Shown here piece by piece: positions 4,898 to 6,618 of a stretch of DNA of 6,618 bases. Each line of letters starts with the position of its first letter. Positions within the stretch are counted from its first letter, which is position 1. This DNA comes from an uncultured Candidatus Berkelbacteria bacterium (lineage in GTDB: Bacteria; Patescibacteriota; UBA1384; CAILIB01): positions 1-6,618 of the forward strand of contig CALBLZ010000209.1 of NCBI GenBank assembly GCA_937895715.1, in the 5' to 3' direction. Below the pieces are notes generated by a model. The model ran no database searches and had not been told where the DNA came from. It saw only the letters and a program-made list of their open reading frames with translations. The position numbers and the translations under genes were made by a program.

Positions 4898-5092
4898 ATG
4901 TCCATTCTTGAATCAGGCATTGCTCCGTATCTCACCATCTTGGTTATTTTTGCGGTGCTTGCTGGGTTCGCTCGTAAAACACTGATTAAGTCGATAATTA
5001 TCTTACTGGTCTTTACCGTATTAATGGCGCTGTTTCCGGTCCTTCTCGTAAAATACACTGAATTGATTCGCGCTATCCGGGGGATTTTTTAA
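4898..5092 (+). CDS. Small two-helix membrane protein of unknown function
   Basis: This 64-residue protein is mostly hydrophobic. Helix 1 is about residues 9-24 (APYLTILVIFAVLAGF). A short basic turn (ARKTLIKS) follows, then helix 2 at about 32-51 (SIIILLVFTVLMALFPVLLV), and a tail KYTELIRAIRGIF. By the positive-inside rule the central loop is probably cytoplasmic. Size and topology resemble SecG, but I see no clear SecG motif, so I do not name it. It is packed between frr (eight bases after the stop) and rseP (two bases before its start). It probably shares their mRNA and may be translated by coupling, since it has no Shine-Dalgarno. The close packing and continuous hydrophobic pattern argue that it is real. 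A link to RseP is inferred only from position. Confidence 0.75.
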   Translation: MSILESGIAPYLTILVIFAVLAGFARKTLIKSIIILLVFTVLMALFPVLLVKYTELIRAIRGIF

Positions 5093-5094
5093 GT

Positions 5095-6207
5095 ATGGAT
5101 ATCATTATCTCGATTATTGCCTTTGCGCTACTGCTAGGAATCCTAATATTTGTGCATGAACTTGGGCACTTTATGGTTGCCAAGTGGTGTGGCATGCGTG
5201 TTGACCAGTTTTCGATTGGATTCCCACCGAATATCTTTCGCAAGCGCAGGGGTGAAACCGAGTATGTTATTGGGGTTGTTCCTTTTGGTGGGTACGTAAA
5301 GATCCGCGGCGAGAACTCCGAAGAAGAAGTAGAAGATGATCCTCGTTCGTTTGATCGTAAGCCAGTGTGGCAGCGTATTGCGGTAATTCTTGCGGGTATA
5401 ACTATGAACGTTCTGTTTGCCTTTGTAGTGCTTACCGTTGCCTTTAGTGTAGGGTTTAGTTCGTTTGCACAGGATCTGACCAAAGAGCCGGGCGCTACGG
5501 TAGTTACCTCTCGCGTTGTTATTGTGCGTGTTGAGGAATCCGCACCAGCTAAGGCTGCGGGTATCCGCACTGGAGATCTACTTAAGACGGTCAGCTCGCT
5601 TGATGGTTCTGAGCAGTATCAAATCTTTACTACATCTGACTTGCAGCAGCGAACTCGCACCTTCCAAGAAGCTGGTGTGCAACGTATAGCTGTTGATATA
5701 GAGCGCAATGGCGAGCCACTTCGTATCGAAACAGGCCTTGCTCCAGTGGGCTCCGCAGCACTTGGTGTGCTCATTCAGCCGTACAATGCAGTGCGTGTGC
5801 CAGTGTGGCGCGCTCCTGTTGTGGCAACCAAAGAAATCGGCGCGATTATCTCGGTAACCTGGACAGCCCTAGCCGACTTTGGCACCCGACTCTTTACCAA
5901 GGCGGAGCTTGATCCAAATGTTTCCGGACCTCTCGGCATCTATCAGGCCACAGCTGTAGCAACCAAGATGGGCTTTGAGCAGGTGGTTTTCCTAGCAGTC
6001 GCTCTGTCACTGAATCTAGCACTGTTGAATGTGCTACCTATCCCAGCCCTCGATGGTGGTCGCTTCGTGTTTCTACTGAGCGAAGCTATCTTTAGAAAGC
6101 GTGTAATTGCCCGCAAGATTGAGCAAGCAGTTACTGCTTTTAGTTTCTTTGCGCTTATGGGGCTCTTTGTGGTGTTGACCGTGCGTGACGTCTTCAACCT
6201 CTTCTAG
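5095..6207 (+). CDS. rseP: Site-2 intramembrane zinc metalloprotease, RseP family (M50)
   Basis: This is a 370-residue inner-membrane protease that cuts substrates within the membrane, classically anti-sigma factors or signal-peptide remnants. Helix 1 carries the zinc motif HELGH (21-25, in LIFVHELGHFMVAKWCG). The membrane-associated loop VVPFGGYVKIRGE follows (Pro63-Tyr67). Helix 2 spans about 95-118. A single periplasmic PDZ domain (about 130-210) contains ESAPAKAAGIRTGD (148-161). Helix 3 carries NVLPIPALDGGRF, whose Asp320 is the third zinc ligand, and helix 4 is about 345-367. E. coli RseP (450 residues) has two PDZ domains; this protein has one, as do many Gram-positive relatives. The ATG at 5095 is chosen because it precedes helix 1 directly and follows the upstream stop by two bases. 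A GGGGGA (5079-5084) may serve as a weak ribosome binding site. Substrate unknown. Confidence 0.95.
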   Translation: MDIIISIIAFALLLGILIFVHELGHFMVAKWCGMRVDQFSIGFPPNIFRKRRGETEYVIGVVPFGGYVKIRGENSEEEVEDDPRSFDRKPVWQRIAVILAGITMNVLFAFVVLTVAFSVGFSSFAQDLTKEPGATVVTSRVVIVRVEESAPAKAAGIRTGDLLKTVSSLDGSEQYQIFTTSDLQQRTRTFQEAGVQRIAVDIERNGEPLRIETGLAPVGSAALGVLIQPYNAVRVPVWRAPVVATKEIGAIISVTWTALADFGTRLFTKAELDPNVSGPLGIYQATAVATKMGFEQVVFLAVALSLNLALLNVLPIPALDGGRFVFLLSEAIFRKRVIARKIEQAVTAFSFFALMGLFVVLTVRDVFNLF

Positions 6208-6214
6208 GTTAATC

Positions 6215-6223
6215 TGCTACCAT
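6215..6223 (+). promoter_or_regulatory. Extended -10 promoter of uvrC, near-leaderless
   Basis: TGCTACCAT begins eight bases after the rseP stop. Seven bases past the -10 is about 6230, so the mRNA would have only about three bases before the ATG at 6233. No good -35 is present at 16-18 bp (TTCAAC is at 19 bp) and there is no Shine-Dalgarno. Confidence 0.5.
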
Positions 6224-6232
6224 ACGAGTAGC

Positions 6233-6618
6233 ATGCCGAATAATCCTTCTCTCCAAAAACAGGTTGCTACACTCCCACTCGTTCCGGGCGTGTATCTTTT
6301 TAAAGATGCAGAAGGAAAGGTTCTCTATGTTGGAAAGGCTAACCGTCTGCGCGAGCGGGTGAGAAGCTACTTTGCCAATGATATTGCAGCCACTCGAAAT
6401 CCAGGTATCGAGCAGATGGTGAACGAGGCAATTGAAATTGCTCATGAGGCAGTTGGCTCAGAGCCAGAGGCTTTGCTTTTGGAAGCACGACTTATTCGCC
6501 GGCATAAGCCGAAGTACAATATTCTGCTGCGTGACGACAAGTCGTTCCTCCTTGTAAAGATTGACCTTGCCTTACCGTTTCCAACCGTTACCATTGCGCG
6601 CGAAAAGGATTTGGAAGA
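6233..6618 (+). CDS. uvrC: UvrABC excinuclease subunit C, N-terminal part (cut by window end)
   Basis: The first 128 residues of UvrC are present, and the frame is open to the last base. UvrC makes both incisions flanking a lesion in nucleotide excision repair. The visible part is the GIY-YIG nuclease domain responsible for the 3' cut, with PGVYLFKD, VLYVGKANRLRERVRSYF, and PEALLLEARLIRRHKPKYNILLRDDKS-type spacing. By comparison with Thermotoga UvrC, the catalytic residues are Tyr21, Tyr32, Arg42, Tyr46 and the metal ligand Glu84, all present. The UVR, RNase H-like and helix-hairpin-helix parts lie outside the window. ATG 6233 is chosen because PGVY begins at residue 18, as is usual. The gene follows rseP by 25 bases, with a probable promoter in the gap. 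Confidence 0.96.
   Translation, partial: MPNNPSLQKQVATLPLVPGVYLFKDAEGKVLYVGKANRLRERVRSYFANDIAATRNPGIEQMVNEAIEIAHEAVGSEPEALLLEARLIRRHKPKYNILLRDDKSFLLVKIDLALPFPTVTIAREKDLE

Noticed and set aside
4898..5092. Assigning the small membrane protein as SecG
   Set aside because: Size and two helices fit, but many small membrane proteins do, and no SecG-specific motif or neighbouring gene supports it.
5073..5570. A 165-codon minus-strand open frame opposite rseP
   Set aside because: It is opposite the conserved HELGH and PDZ coding region, shows no recognisable domain, and is rich in Thr/Ser/Arg as expected of an antisense shadow.

Overview
The window looks like a compact chromosome segment from a reduced bacterium, most likely a member of the Candidate Phyla Radiation / Patescibacteria. 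This is inferred from gene content, not proven. The pointers are a minimal one-core EF-Ts (151 residues), ribosomal protein S2 with a charged tail of about 110 residues, a CTP synthase reading KADPYLN where E. coli reads KLDPYIN, short intergenic gaps, and the usual rpsB-tsf-pyrH-frr-uppS-cdsA-dxr-rseP order reduced to rpsB-tsf-orphan-frr-small membrane gene-rseP. All reading frames close with standard stops (TAG, TAA and one TGA), so nothing suggests UGA recoding.

Layout: mscL (mechanosensitive channel) is on the minus strand at 48-368, divergent from pyrG (CTP synthase, 465-2120). A 179-bp leader region with a promoter and possible hairpins precedes rpsB (2300-3322), which overlaps tsf (3322-3777) by one base. 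A clean intrinsic terminator closes that operon. An unrecognised 101-residue gene (3903-4208) follows, with its own promoter, a near-perfect Shine-Dalgarno and a strong downstream hairpin. Next come frr (ribosome recycling factor, 4329-4889), a 64-residue two-helix membrane protein (4898-5092) and rseP (site-2 protease, 5095-6207), tightly packed as one operon. uvrC begins at 6233 and runs off the end.

Functionally the window combines translation (S2, EF-Ts, RRF), nucleotide synthesis (PyrG), envelope functions (MscL, RseP, small membrane protein) and DNA repair (UvrC). It is mostly housekeeping. No mobile element, CRISPR array, tRNA or rRNA was seen.

The most interesting signals are regulatory. 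The nonamer TGCTANNAT (an extended -10 element) occurs just upstream of four genes. At pyrG and uvrC it sits so close to the start codon that the mRNAs should be leaderless or nearly so. Other genes (rpsB, tsf, the orphan) have strong Shine-Dalgarno sequences, so two modes of translation initiation appear side by side. The rpsB leader contains two AGGAG and two CTCCT segments that could pair in alternative ways around the ribosome binding site. The orphan gene in the position usually held by pyrH is the best candidate for something undescribed.
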